A DNA stretch of 64,000 bases. It comes from Roseivivax sp. THAF197b (GTDB lineage: Bacteria; Pseudomonadota; Alphaproteobacteria; Rhodobacterales; Rhodobacteraceae). A program made the translations under genes and the position numbers. Position 1 is the first letter of the stretch; each line of letters starts with the position of its first letter. Of this stretch, positions 27,041 through 36,219 are shown piece by piece. Under the pieces are notes generated by a model. That model did no database searches and was not told where the DNA came from. It saw only the letters and a list, made by a program, of their open reading frames with translations. Where the stretch lies: assembly GCF_009363255.1 (NCBI RefSeq), contig NZ_CP045318.1:2655501-2719500 (forward strand), read 5' to 3'.

Positions 27041-28015
27041 TCATATCCCGCTAACCTTCTTTTGAACTTCCGTCGAGCTCCCCGCATCCAAGTTTCCCGC
27101 TATCATTTCAGCATCCATTGCCGCCTTCCTCAGCGCCCTTATCGTGGCCTGTTGAGACTTGAAAACCAGAGGAACAGGGTCACTGACCGATACATTATAG
27201 ACAAATGCTCGGCCGTCTCCGTAGTAGAGATCATATCTGGATGACACTTCTGCCCATCGGTCTAGGAACCGCTGCCTGCCGAATTGCCTTCCGAGATCAG
27301 TTACGCCCGCAAAGCTACCACCCCCGGCATGGGAAAACATGAACCGGCTTGGCTTCAATACCTCTGCCAAGATCTCAGCGACATCCTGAAGGATAAAGCG
27401 AAACTCATACTCCTTCATCCCTGTACATAATCGCGCGATGTTATTTATTGACACTCCGAATGCGCACATACCGAACGTGTCTGACCTCGAAAGGTAAAGC
27501 AGGTAGTTTTCAAGGCGAAGATAGTCGATGCAACCATCCACATCCTCGATCCGAACTTCTTGAATTAGGTTCGCTGGACGAGATCGCTGCTCAGTTACGC
27601 CTACGACATCCTGCTTAAGCCTTTGTATTTCATTATTTTTATTGACCAGCTGAATGATGGCGTTCATTCTTGATCGCAAATTGAAGCTATCAAGCGGCTT
27701 GTTCACGAAGTCCGTTGCGCCCATCTGAAAAGCGCCATCAACATACTTCCGATCAGTCTCCTTAGTGATCATCAAAATTGGCGTAGAATGATATCCCGGA
27801 GTTGCTCGGATGAAACCTACCAAGTCAACACCGCTCATTCCGGGCATCTGAATATCAACTAAAAAACAATCGTAGGCTACTTTCGCGTGGTGAATCCTTA
27901 AAACAGCCTCTTCACCTGAAGAAGCAAAATCAATTCCACCTACGTCCATACCGCTAAGTATGAGTGAGGTGATTTCATGAATAATAGGGTCGTCATCTAC
28001 AACTAGAATTCGCAT
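27041..28015 (-). CDS. Response regulator: receiver plus degenerate GGDEF-like domain (paralogue B)
   Basis: A 324-residue paralogue of the gene at 25887. It has receiver 1-125 with Asp7-9, Asp54 in YDCFLVDIQMPGMSG, the Thr in ILMITK and the Lys in FVNKPLDSF, then a helical linker, then a GGDEF-like region from about 160. The domain opening is DYLRLENYLLYLSRSDTFGM instead of the D-x-L-T-G-L-x-N-R of active cyclases. The signature position reads GGGSF (FSHAGGGSFAGV), keeping the two glycines but losing both acids. It is therefore most likely catalytically dead. It is transcribed leftward with paralogues A and C, with 40 bases between C and B. Confidence 0.85.
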   Translation of the reverse strand: MRILVVDDDPIIHEITSLILSGMDVGGIDFASSGEEAVLRIHHAKVAYDCFLVDIQMPGMSGVDLVGFIRATPGYHSTPILMITKETDRKYVDGAFQMGATDFVNKPLDSFNLRSRMNAIIQLVNKNNEIQRLKQDVVGVTEQRSRPANLIQEVRIEDVDGCIDYLRLENYLLYLSRSDTFGMCAFGVSINNIARLCTGMKEYEFRFILQDVAEILAEVLKPSRFMFSHAGGGSFAGVTDLGRQFGRQRFLDRWAEVSSRYDLYYGDGRAFVYNVSVSDPVPLVFKSQQATIRALRKAAMDAEMIAGNLDAGSSTEVQKKVSGI

Positions 28016-28055
28016 CCGGGCGATCCTTTTTCAGATAGCTTGCTTCTACCCAATT

Positions 28056-28565
28056 TCACTTTTTATTATATTTATATAATTCATCAGCGAATATTGACAT
28101 TATTTCGCTCTTGGTAATCATCGGCTTATTCGACCTTGAGGAGCCTCCCTGACTTATCCTCTCATTTGATCGCTTCATGTTCCTCCTGGAGGAATGGAGG
28201 TGTATTGCCGCATTCATCCTAAAATCGATCTCCGCAACCTCAAAAGGCTTTGTGATGTAGTCGGAAGCACCGGCATGCATCGCGTCGACTAGATATTTAG
28301 TCTCTCGTTTTGCTGTAAGCATGAGTATGGGCGTATTATCGAGTTCGGGCATACTTCTTGCGAGGCGACAAAGCTCGATCCCGTTCATCTCCGGCATAAT
28401 GATGTCGAATATCAAGCAGTCATATTTTCCAGAATTTTTGGATAACGCACGGATTGCATCTACCGGTGACACCATGCAGTCGACAGTATGCCTACCGTCG
28501 ACCGTAAGGATCGTTGTGAGAAGATCTAAGATGAACGTATCGTCATCTACGACCATGACATGCAT
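28056..28565 (-). CDS. Receiver-only response regulator (paralogue C)
   Basis: A 169-residue protein with the same receiver as paralogues A and B (Asp7-9, Asp54 in YDCLIFDIIMPEMNG, ILMLTAK, YITKPF), but it stops after a 45-residue basic/Ser-rich tail (MKRSNERISQGGSSRSNKP) and has no GGDEF-like part. It could be a phosphate sink or competitor for the same kinase. GGAGG precedes the ATG by seven bases. It is first in a leftward string C-B-A. Confidence 0.85.
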   Translation of the reverse strand: MHVMVVDDDTFILDLLTTILTVDGRHTVDCMVSPVDAIRALSKNSGKYDCLIFDIIMPEMNGIELCRLARSMPELDNTPILMLTAKRETKYLVDAMHAGASDYITKPFEVAEIDFRMNAAIHLHSSRRNMKRSNERISQGGSSRSNKPMITKSEIMSIFADELYKYNKK

Positions 28566-29029
28566 CTTGCGGCCTCCAAGCGTTGCTTGAAGGTACCATC
28601 AAATGTGACTCCAACTTGGGAGTCGGCATGTTGATAGTGTGGTCGTTTCTAGTCCGCATATTGTTCTAAATATGGCGTATGACGGTGGTTCGGACGCACA
28701 TGGTAGCCTAAAACCGAAAATTTACCGGCTTACCAAACACTTGGTCAGCTGCGGTACTTCGGACCATAAATCAATCAAGCCGTTGCTTAGGTCTGATATC
28801 GGCGGATCGCCCGGTCTTCTTGGTCAGCTCTCAAATAGCTCAGGGAGGAGCATCAGGAAAAGATGTAAACCCTAGACAACGAAATTCTGATCCAATTTAA
28901 CGAGAGGGTGATGGTGTTGCAGCTCATCTTAAGATCTTGCAACAACACCACCCCAGCAGGCTGTAGACATGCCATGCAATTGTGACCAAAACAGGTTATG
29001 CAAACGAAACAGAGAGCCCAACCAGAACA
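28566..29029. promoter_or_regulatory. Divergent intergenic region with nested inverted repeats
   Basis: This 464-bp AT-rich region lies between the leftward response-regulator string and rmlC. Near the rmlC side it contains GTTGCA (28916-28921) and TGCAAC (28938-28943) flanking the perfect palindrome ATCTTAAGAT (28926-28935); GGTGTTG/CAACACC also pairs across the same site. This is a good operator or hairpin candidate. A 78-codon frame at 28639-28875 lacks support. Confidence 0.4.
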
Positions 29030-29590
29030 GTGAACATTGAGCAGACAAGTCTTCCGAGCGTTTTGATCCTCACGCCACGCCGTTTCGGCGACCACCGCGG
29101 CTTTTTTGAGGAGACCTGGAACCACGACGTCTTCGAGGCAGCTGGGCTGGCCTTCGACTGGCGCCAGGACAACCATTCGCTGTCAGCGGCAGCGGGTACG
29201 GTGCGTGGGCTGCATTTCCAGGCCCCGCCGCGCGCTCAGGATAAGCTGGTACGCTGCGGTCGCGGCGCGTTGTTCGATGTTGCTGTCGATATCCGGCAGG
29301 GCAGCCCGACCTACGGCGACTGGGTGGGCGTGAAACTGACCCCAGAAAACGGCCGCCAACTGCTGGTCCCCGCAGGCTTCGCTCATGGCTTTATGACGCT
29401 GGCTCCAGATACCGAGATTGTCTACAAGTGCTCGGACACGTATGCGCCCGAGAACGAGGGGGCTCTTTTGTGGAACGATCCTAGAATCGGCATCGTCTGG
29501 CCAGATCCTGGCGTTACCCCGATTCTTTCTGAAAAAGATGCCGCCGCGCAAAAGCTATCTGCGCTCACTACCCCGTTCAAAATTGTCTGA
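29030..29590 (+). CDS. rmlC: dTDP-4-dehydrorhamnose 3,5-epimerase
   Basis: A 186-residue cupin enzyme of dTDP-L-rhamnose synthesis. Conserved landmarks: LILTPRRFGDHRGFFEETW, the QDNHSLSAAAGTVRGLHFQ segment with the catalytic His in RGLHFQ, FDVAVDIR and VPAGFAHGFM. The GTG at 29030 gives the usual VNIEQTSLPSV start; an upstream GTG at 28982 would add 16 residues not seen in the family. The other three genes of the pathway (rmlA, rmlB, rmlD) are absent from the window, so this copy is either redundant or serves another deoxysugar. Four bases separate it from an acyltransferase, suggesting joint action on a decorated surface glycan. Confidence 0.93.
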   Translation: MNIEQTSLPSVLILTPRRFGDHRGFFEETWNHDVFEAAGLAFDWRQDNHSLSAAAGTVRGLHFQAPPRAQDKLVRCGRGALFDVAVDIRQGSPTYGDWVGVKLTPENGRQLLVPAGFAHGFMTLAPDTEIVYKCSDTYAPENEGALLWNDPRIGIVWPDPGVTPILSEKDAAAQKLSALTTPFKIV

Positions 29591-29594
29591 CAAA

Positions 29595-30692
29595 ATGCAC
29601 GCCCATCTGCGCTACCTCCAGACCCGCCATTTCGGCGCGCTGGACGGGGTGCGGGCGCTGGCTATCGCGATGGTGCTCTACCATCACTCCCCAGTGGGTG
29701 CGGCGCTGACCGATGGGCCGGTGATTGCGGCGCGCGGATTTCTAGGGGTGGACCTGTTCTTCGTACTTTCAGGCTATCTGATCACCACGCTGCTTCTACG
29801 AGAGCGGGACCGGAGCGGTTCCATTTCTTTGCGGGGCTTTTATTGGCGGCGCGCCTTGCGGATTCTACCGCTATACCTCGTCGTGGTGACTGCCGTTGGG
29901 GGCTATTACGTCCTGATTCAGGGCGATGCAGAGGCAGCCGAGATCTGGCCCTTCTATTATCTCTTCCTTGCGAATTTCCTGACTACCGACATCCCTAACC
30001 TTGCGCCGATGTGGTCGCTGTCGGTGGAGGAGCAATATTATCTGCTCTGGCCGGTTATCCTGATCATCTTGCCCACTCACTGGCTTTTGCCGGTGCTGGT
30101 AGCGGGCATAGCGGTGAACGTAGCGGGTGTAATGGGGGTCTTCGGCCTCACTGCACCAGAATGGGGACCCTTAAGGTTCGCACTGCCCGTCGCAACCTAC
30201 GCGCCGATCCTGATGGGCTCGGGCCTTGCAATCATGTTGCATGGCAGGAAGGGCTTCGCGACACTCTGGCCAGTCCTTGGCACCCGCTGGGCGAGCCTTG
30301 CCGCGCTGACCGTGCTGGTGGCGCTAATGGCTCTTCTACCCCGCGACGTGACAGGTCTACCGAACCTCGCGCTGCATCTCACCATGACGGCGTTGCTGGC
30401 CGCCCTGGTGATGCGCGAGGACAGCGCGCTGGCGCCGGTACTCCGGCAAGCGCCCTTGGCCCGGGTCGGCGCGGTGAGCTACGGGCTCTACCTGTTGCAC
30501 CTGCCAGTCCTGCATTTTGTGAGAGAAGCCTCCAAGATTTTGGGGCTCAATCTGGAAACTGTGCTGTTTCACCTGATTTATTGGAGCGCCTGTTTGATCG
30601 CTGCCGAATTCAGTTTTCGATACTACGAGAAGCCGTTTCTGAATCTAAAGACGTCATTTGCATCGGGAGGCGCTGCAAAGCGCCGAACATGA
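29595..30692 (+). CDS. AT3-family membrane O-acyltransferase
   Basis: A 365-residue acyltransferase-3 protein with about ten membrane segments. Diagnostic features: LDGVRALAIAMVLYHH near the start (the catalytic His is in this region), the R-x-x-R segment YWRRALRILPLYL, and MWSLSVEEQYYLLWPVILI. It transfers acetyl or another acyl group to sugars during surface-polysaccharide or LPS assembly. The start is the ATG four bases after the rmlC stop. Confidence 0.88.
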   Translation: MHAHLRYLQTRHFGALDGVRALAIAMVLYHHSPVGAALTDGPVIAARGFLGVDLFFVLSGYLITTLLLRERDRSGSISLRGFYWRRALRILPLYLVVVTAVGGYYVLIQGDAEAAEIWPFYYLFLANFLTTDIPNLAPMWSLSVEEQYYLLWPVILIILPTHWLLPVLVAGIAVNVAGVMGVFGLTAPEWGPLRFALPVATYAPILMGSGLAIMLHGRKGFATLWPVLGTRWASLAALTVLVALMALLPRDVTGLPNLALHLTMTALLAALVMREDSALAPVLRQAPLARVGAVSYGLYLLHLPVLHFVREASKILGLNLETVLFHLIYWSACLIAAEFSFRYYEKPFLNLKTSFASGGAAKRRT

Positions 30693-30855
30693 TCGATCGG
30701 ATGGCTTTCAAACAACGGTGACATCCCGCCCGAAAAATTCCCAAGTTAGCCCATCGAAAAGGCCACGCTTTCTGGCAATCACGCGCAAGAGCCCCGCTCC
30801 CGAAGGACAAGACCCGCCCGATGTCGCATCACTCCGCCCCCTGTTTCGCCCCCAG

Positions 30856-32844
30856 ATGAGCGGGCTGGCCACCCCGCATCTGCCCTACAGGGCCGATATC
30901 GACGGGCTACGCGCGATCGCGGTGGGGGCGGTCGTGCTTTATCATTTTGGCGTGGCGCTGCCCGGGGGCTTTACCGGGGTGGACGTGTTTTTCGTTATCT
31001 CGGGCTACCTCATCGGCGGGCTGCTCTGGGCCGAACGCGCGGCCACGGGCCGGGTGCGCCTCGGGGCCTTTTGGCAGAGGCGCTTCCGCCGCTTGGCCCC
31101 CGCCTTCTTCGCCATGACGCTGGTCACGAGCCTCGTGGCCTGGGCGCTCCTGCTGCCCTTCGAGCTACGCGAATACGGCAAGGCGCTGATCGCGGCCTCT
31201 GTCTATCTAGCGAATGTGCTCTTCTACCGCCAGGCCGGCTATTTCGACGCGGCGTCGGAGGAAAAGCCCCTCCTGCACACCTGGTCGCTCTCGGTCGAGG
31301 AGCAGTTCTATCTCTGCCTGCCGCTCTTGGTGCTGACGCTCGCCCGCCGGCCGCAGGCCTTGATATGGGCGCTGGCGGCGATCTGGGCCGCCTCGCTCGC
31401 CGCGTGCCTCTGGGTGACGCCGCGCGATCCGCAGGCCGCTTTCTACCTCTTTCCTTTCCGAGCATGGGAGCTTCTTTCGGGCGTACTTTTGGCGATCTGG
31501 ATGCGGGGACGGCCCACGCTCGGTCCCCGTTGGGCAGGCTGGACAGGCCTTGCGCTGATCGGCGCGGGACTTATCTCTATTTCTTCCGAAAAAGCCTTTC
31601 CGGGTGCCTGGGCCCTACTGCCCGTGATCGGCACGATGGGCGTGCTCTGGGCAGGGGCAGGGCGCGGTGTGGGCTCGCTTCTGCGCCATCCCGCCATGGT
31701 CTTTGTGGGGCGCATTTCCTATGCGCTCTATCTCTGGCACTGGCCCGTTCTCACCCTGTCACTGCAGCTGCGCGGGGCCTATGCGGGCTGGTGGGAGGCC
31801 GCGGCCTGGATGGCGCTGTCCGTCGCCCTCGCCTGGGCCTCCTGGGCCGCGATCGAACAGCCTGTGCGCAGAGGCCGCCTCGCGAGCCCCCGCGCGCTTC
31901 TGGGCTTTGTAATCACAGCCAGCGGCGCGGCCATGGCCTTTGGCGTCCTTGCCTATCTCAAGGACGGGGTGCCGGGGCGGTTCGGCCCCGAGGCGCGGGT
32001 TCATATCGCTGCCTCGGACGATTTCCTGCAGGATTTCAGCCGCTGCACCACACCGGAGGAGGACCCCTTCACCGGGCTCGAGATCTGCCCGCTTGGTCCG
32101 GACGGCCCGCCACAGGTGCTGGTTTGGGGCGACAGCCATCTGCGCGCCCTTTACGAGGGTCTGCGCCTTGCCGCCGAGGATACGCCAGCACTGGCCATCT
32201 GGCGCGCGGGCTGCCCGCCGCTTTTCGGCATCACAAAGTCCGAGAACAGCGCGAGCCCTGCCGAGGATGCCGCCTGCGCCGCAGCCAATGCCCGGATCGA
32301 GACCGCCATCGCCGGGATGCCCAGCCTCGCCCGCGTGCTCCTGATCGGACGATGGAATTACTACGCGTCCGGCACCGGGATCGGGCTTGATGCGGAGAAC
32401 CGCATTGCCGTGTCGCATCCGACAAGCGGCAGGACGGGCGGTCCCGCTTTGGACGCGGCAGTGACGCAGACTGTGGAGACATTCCGCACCGCCCGCTTGC
32501 CGGTCTTCGTGCTGACCCAGCCCCCCGAACAGCCCGCCTATGACAGCCGCCTTGCCGCCCAAGAAGCCGCGCATCGGGGCTGGCCGCTGGCCGCGCCGCC
32601 GGTGACCGAGACCTCCGTGAGCCGCGCCGCGCTGGGGCCGCGTGTGGCCGAGGCCCGCGCGCTCTGGTCCGGGGCGGAGGTCACGCGGCTTGATCCCTGG
32701 CCCGCGCTCTGCGATGCGGTGACCTGCTTCGCGCTCCACGATGGCGTGGTGCAGTATTTCGACACCAACCACCTTACAAATAGTGCTGCCCGTCGGCTTG
32801 CGCCGATATTGGAACCGGTCTTCCAAAATTTGCGAAGACAGTAG
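30856..32844 (+). CDS. AT3-SGNH fusion O-acetyltransferase (OafA-like)
   Basis: A 662-residue protein. Residues about 8-340 are the AT3 membrane domain (DIDGLRAIAVGAVVLYHFGV; FWQRRFRRLAPAFF; HTWSLSVEEQFYLCLPLLVL). After a linker, residues about 420-662 are an SGNH hydrolase-like domain with the nucleophile motif VWGDSHLRALYEG and the C-terminal DTNHLTN His. AT3 passes an acetyl group across the membrane and the SGNH part transfers it to a periplasmic glycan. The ATG at 30856 is chosen because the AT3 fold begins eight residues later; 66 upstream codons in the frame lack family similarity. It is the second acyltransferase in tandem but belongs to a different subfamily. Confidence 0.88.
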   Translation: MSGLATPHLPYRADIDGLRAIAVGAVVLYHFGVALPGGFTGVDVFFVISGYLIGGLLWAERAATGRVRLGAFWQRRFRRLAPAFFAMTLVTSLVAWALLLPFELREYGKALIAASVYLANVLFYRQAGYFDAASEEKPLLHTWSLSVEEQFYLCLPLLVLTLARRPQALIWALAAIWAASLAACLWVTPRDPQAAFYLFPFRAWELLSGVLLAIWMRGRPTLGPRWAGWTGLALIGAGLISISSEKAFPGAWALLPVIGTMGVLWAGAGRGVGSLLRHPAMVFVGRISYALYLWHWPVLTLSLQLRGAYAGWWEAAAWMALSVALAWASWAAIEQPVRRGRLASPRALLGFVITASGAAMAFGVLAYLKDGVPGRFGPEARVHIAASDDFLQDFSRCTTPEEDPFTGLEICPLGPDGPPQVLVWGDSHLRALYEGLRLAAEDTPALAIWRAGCPPLFGITKSENSASPAEDAACAAANARIETAIAGMPSLARVLLIGRWNYYASGTGIGLDAENRIAVSHPTSGRTGGPALDAAVTQTVETFRTARLPVFVLTQPPEQPAYDSRLAAQEAAHRGWPLAAPPVTETSVSRAALGPRVAEARALWSGAEVTRLDPWPALCDAVTCFALHDGVVQYFDTNHLTNSAARRLAPILEPVFQNLRRQ

Positions 32845-33076
32845 TCTAAGTTTGCGTAAGTGTCCCTATCCCGCCTTCAGCGAAAAAGCGTAAGTTATTG
32901 ACAAAGGATCAGTTTGAGCAGTTCCCGGTCTATTCCTACCTGTCCCCCAGGCTCTTCTGTGCACAAAGTTCTTGTGGGCGTAGCGCAACACATTCAGTTC
33001 TCAGATTTTCATTAAATATTCCTGTAGCGCATTACACACTACGGTCATTTGCTACTTGAGCCAGTAAGGACGCGGC

Positions 33077-34669
33077 GTGAAGGATATATCACTCAATCGG
33101 CCGCTCCCAGCGAGCGACGATGCTCGGATCGATGAAGCCCTAAGGCAGCTCTTTGTTCTAGCGCTCGATGCCGAGATCCTCTTCGAGGAAAAGGCCCGGC
33201 GTCTTCTACGCATAGGCTGCGAGGCTCTCAACCTCTCGTTGGGGATCATCAGTGTGGTCACCGAAGGGCGGTACGTTGTGCGCTATAGCCACGCGCTAGA
33301 AGCCGCGCCTGCTCCAGGGACAGCATTTGACCTGTCCGGCACTTATTGCGTCCACACGCTTCAGGCGGACGATGTCACCGCCTTCCATCACGTTGCCAAG
33401 TCCGAGATCCGAACCCATCCATGCTACCAGGATTTTGGTTTGGAGAGTTATATCGGCGTACCTTTGCGGGTGAACGGTCGGGTACACGGCACTCTGAACT
33501 TTTCAAGCTCTGCAGCCCTGAACCGTCCCTTCAGCGACAAAGAGTATGACCTGGCGCGCCACTTCGGCCAATGGATCTCTAAAGAATGGGAGCACTCTGA
33601 AGCCAAACGTGAGCTCGATAAGAAGACGACGCTGCTGGAAGCCATCCTCTCTGCGATGCCGGACGCCGTTGTCTTCGCGAGTCCTGAACGCGAAATCATC
33701 TCCGTGAACCCTGCTACTGAGACGATGTTCGGCTACTCCGCCTCGAACTTGACCGGTCGTCAAACCTCAGCGCTTTACTCGAGTTTAGCAGCCTACCAGG
33801 AAGCCGGAGAAAAAGCATATAACGAGTGGAAATCTGGGAAGAATGAACCGATGCTCGTCGAGTACATGCACCAGTCCGGTCGGATGATTGTCGGCGAAAC
33901 GCATTCAATTCCGATGGACGCCCATGACGGGAGCCGGATGGGTTACCTCGCAGTCATTCGGGATGCTACTCAACGCAGCAAGTTGGACGCAGAGCGCGAC
34001 AACGCGATCTCTACGGCAAGCCATGAGCTCAAGACACCCCTCACGTCCCTAAAAGGCGCCCTTCGCCTTCTGGACCTCTATGCCGCAGATCTGCCGTCTG
34101 ATGCGAAGCAGCTGCTCAAAACCGCGGCGAGGAATTCGGATCGCCTAGAAGCTCTGACAAGAGCCATTCTGGATGCGGGTAAGTTGTCCAGCCAGCAAAC
34201 CAACGTAGATCGCGAAGATGTTAGCCTCACTTTTTTGCTGAACGTATGCGCCATCGACACGAAACAGTTCGCAGCAGACAACAACGTGACAGTGAGTATT
34301 TCAAGCTTGGCCCAAATGGACTACATCGTTCACGGCGTCGAAGCCATGCTCCTGCAACTTGCGGTCAATCTAGCGACAAACGCCATCAAAGCGTCGCCAA
34401 AAGGCGGTCAGGTTGATCTTGGACTACTAGATGGCCGCTGCGGATTCTGGGTCAGGGATCGTGGAAAAGGCATCCCAGAAAAGATGAGACCCGTGCTTTA
34501 TGATCGTTTTACAAAAGCAAGCGAAAGTTCGTATCGTTTCGGCGGAGGGACCGGCCTCGGCATGAGTATCGTCAAAGCAATCGTCGACCAGCACCACGGG
34601 CATATTTCGTTTAAGAGCGAGATCGGCGCTGGGACGACTTTCTACGTTGAGTTGCCTGAAGTCGAATAG
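33077..34669 (+). CDS. Soluble GAF-PAS histidine kinase
   Basis: A 530-residue sensor kinase without membrane segments. A GAF domain occupies about 15-170 (YSHALEAAPAPGTAFDLSGT; ESYIGVPLRVNGRVHGTLNF). A PAS domain covers about 180-305 (AMPDAVVFASPEREIISVNP; ATETMFGYSASNLTG). The HisKA H-box is ISTASHELKTPLTSLKGALR, and the HATPase has N-box NLATNAIKAS, G1 VRDRGKGIP and G2 FGGGTGLGMSIV. It starts at GTG with AAGGA upstream. It is followed by a 47-residue frame and then a D54 response regulator on the same strand, the clearest kinase/regulator pairing in the island. The GAF ligand is unknown. Confidence 0.9.
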   Translation: MKDISLNRPLPASDDARIDEALRQLFVLALDAEILFEEKARRLLRIGCEALNLSLGIISVVTEGRYVVRYSHALEAAPAPGTAFDLSGTYCVHTLQADDVTAFHHVAKSEIRTHPCYQDFGLESYIGVPLRVNGRVHGTLNFSSSAALNRPFSDKEYDLARHFGQWISKEWEHSEAKRELDKKTTLLEAILSAMPDAVVFASPEREIISVNPATETMFGYSASNLTGRQTSALYSSLAAYQEAGEKAYNEWKSGKNEPMLVEYMHQSGRMIVGETHSIPMDAHDGSRMGYLAVIRDATQRSKLDAERDNAISTASHELKTPLTSLKGALRLLDLYAADLPSDAKQLLKTAARNSDRLEALTRAILDAGKLSSQQTNVDREDVSLTFLLNVCAIDTKQFAADNNVTVSISSLAQMDYIVHGVEAMLLQLAVNLATNAIKASPKGGQVDLGLLDGRCGFWVRDRGKGIPEKMRPVLYDRFTKASESSYRFGGGTGLGMSIVKAIVDQHHGHISFKSEIGAGTTFYVELPEVE

Positions 34670-34858
34670 CTTTCTCAATCTAACTAAACTTATGCAGTGA
34701 ATGCCCATCCCCAGCCGTTTTCTTTTTCAAAAAATTCTCAGATTGAATCTGATATCTACAGCCCACTTCCTGAGTCGTACGCAGATCGTTGGTATTTATA
34801 TTAGCTTCAGGCGGTCATAACCGCTCCGGCTCTATGTAGTATGCGCGGGGGAACAGCG

Positions 34859-35002
34859 ATGCGAACCCATATACTTGGTGACCGGTATCTACCGAGTCGG
34901 CAAGTCACCGCTGAAATTATGCCAGCACTCCTGAAGATTCTGACACAGATTTTCCCTGAAATTGCTTTCAAAAAGACCTCATCCTTCAGCCATGTACATT
35001 AG
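34859..35002 (+). CDS. Small hypothetical protein, 47 aa, between kinase and regulator
   Basis: An ATG at 34859 lies six bases after a GGGGGAA ribosome-binding site. It opens a 47-codon frame (MRTHILGDRYLPSRQVTAEI at the start, ending in SFSHVH) that stops 24 bases before the response regulator start. There is no membrane segment and no recognised domain; the composition has a mixed hydrophobic/basic middle. The site and spacing suggest a real small gene, possibly coupling translation to the regulator. It is too short for firm support. Confidence 0.4.
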   Translation: MRTHILGDRYLPSRQVTAEIMPALLKILTQIFPEIAFKKTSSFSHVH

Positions 35003-35026
35003 GTCGACCCTGGAGGGTGCTCGTAA

Positions 35027-36028
35027 ATGCGCATACTTGTCGTAGATGATGACCCAATATTTTTGGATTTGGTTGCAGTGAGACTCGAACAAAAAGGTCT
35101 TACCGATCTCACGCTGGCTGTGTCTTCCGAAGATGCCCTCAAGGTAATCGACGCACAGATTACGCCGTTCGACTGTATTTTACTTGATATATTGATGCTT
35201 GGAATAGATGGGATTGAGCTTTGCGCACTACTTCGGCAGAGATCAGAATATCGCGCCACGCCAATCATCATGATTACGGCAACTCAAGAAGCCGAGAGCA
35301 TGGATCGCGCATTCGACGCGGGCGCCACGGACTTCTTAAGAAAACCACTGGACGACATTGATCTGACTGGCCGCATACACATGGCAATGCTGCTTGTGGA
35401 CGCCTTACGGAATATGCAAAAAAGCCGTGAGACACTCCGAGCTGTACTCGATAACGGCTCCACCCTTGACTTGGCAGACGTATCTAAACGAATTTGCTTT
35501 CCTGATGCCGATGGGATGCTAGACTATTTCCAGTTTGAAAATAAGTTGCTTCAACTCAAAGACGGTAATTATCAGGCTACATTGTACAGAATAGATCTGA
35601 GCGAAATATGCAGAGAAAAGAAGCTTTATCAACCACAAAATACTGTCGTTTTTTTGCACAAGCTCAGCAAAGCACTTAGTAACATTAAATTCGAGAAGCC
35701 GTTCTGGTACTCCTACATAGGTGCTGGTCGTTTTATTTGCTGTGTAGTGGGTCGACTTCCCATAAATTCAACGCCTCTTCGTGAGCAGGTGGATATCGGT
35801 ATCCACAAAGCATATGAGGCAGCCGACTTTCTGCGTTTGAACGCGCCTTCGATCGCCGTAACGCCTCTTATTGAGCAGCGCGTTACTCCCAGATCGACCC
35901 TTATCGACCTTGTTCGAAATGAATACAAGTCAGCTAGTACAGCAGGTCTCCATGGCTTCCCCGAGATAAGTGTAGTTGAAGATAATATCTTCGCTCAGAT
36001 CTCTGAGTTCATAGATGCAGATTCCTGA
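35027..36028 (+). CDS. Response regulator: receiver plus degenerate GGDEF-like domain (paralogue D)
   Basis: A 333-residue member of the same family as the genes at 25887, 27041 and 42934. The receiver has Asp7-9, Asp54 in FDCILLDILMLGIDG, IIMITA and LRKPLDD. The second domain starts DYFQFENKLLQLKDGNY and carries GAGRF at the GGDEF position (SYIGAGRFICCVV), so both catalytic acids are lost. It is the only family member encoded directly behind a histidine kinase on the same strand, hence the best candidate for that kinase's substrate. Confidence 0.85.
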   Translation: MRILVVDDDPIFLDLVAVRLEQKGLTDLTLAVSSEDALKVIDAQITPFDCILLDILMLGIDGIELCALLRQRSEYRATPIIMITATQEAESMDRAFDAGATDFLRKPLDDIDLTGRIHMAMLLVDALRNMQKSRETLRAVLDNGSTLDLADVSKRICFPDADGMLDYFQFENKLLQLKDGNYQATLYRIDLSEICREKKLYQPQNTVVFLHKLSKALSNIKFEKPFWYSYIGAGRFICCVVGRLPINSTPLREQVDIGIHKAYEAADFLRLNAPSIAVTPLIEQRVTPRSTLIDLVRNEYKSASTAGLHGFPEISVVEDNIFAQISEFIDADS

Positions 36029-36219
36029 CCAGTGAGTCGTGTAGGAAATGCTTCGCGACTGCGCCATCGACCTCATAAGGGTTTGGACGTGTTGGCACTA
36101 GCCGCTTGGGCGAACTCCACATAGCGAACTAGACACGCGTTCGGAATTGCCGGAAGAAATGGCGGCCGACCGGACGGCTTGATTAACAGAATTCTCATCA
36201 AGCATTGCCACCTCGCTAC

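Noticed and set aside
28639..28875. 78-codon frame in the rmlC upstream region
   Set aside because: No ribosome-binding site or recognisable domain; it overlaps likely promoter DNA.
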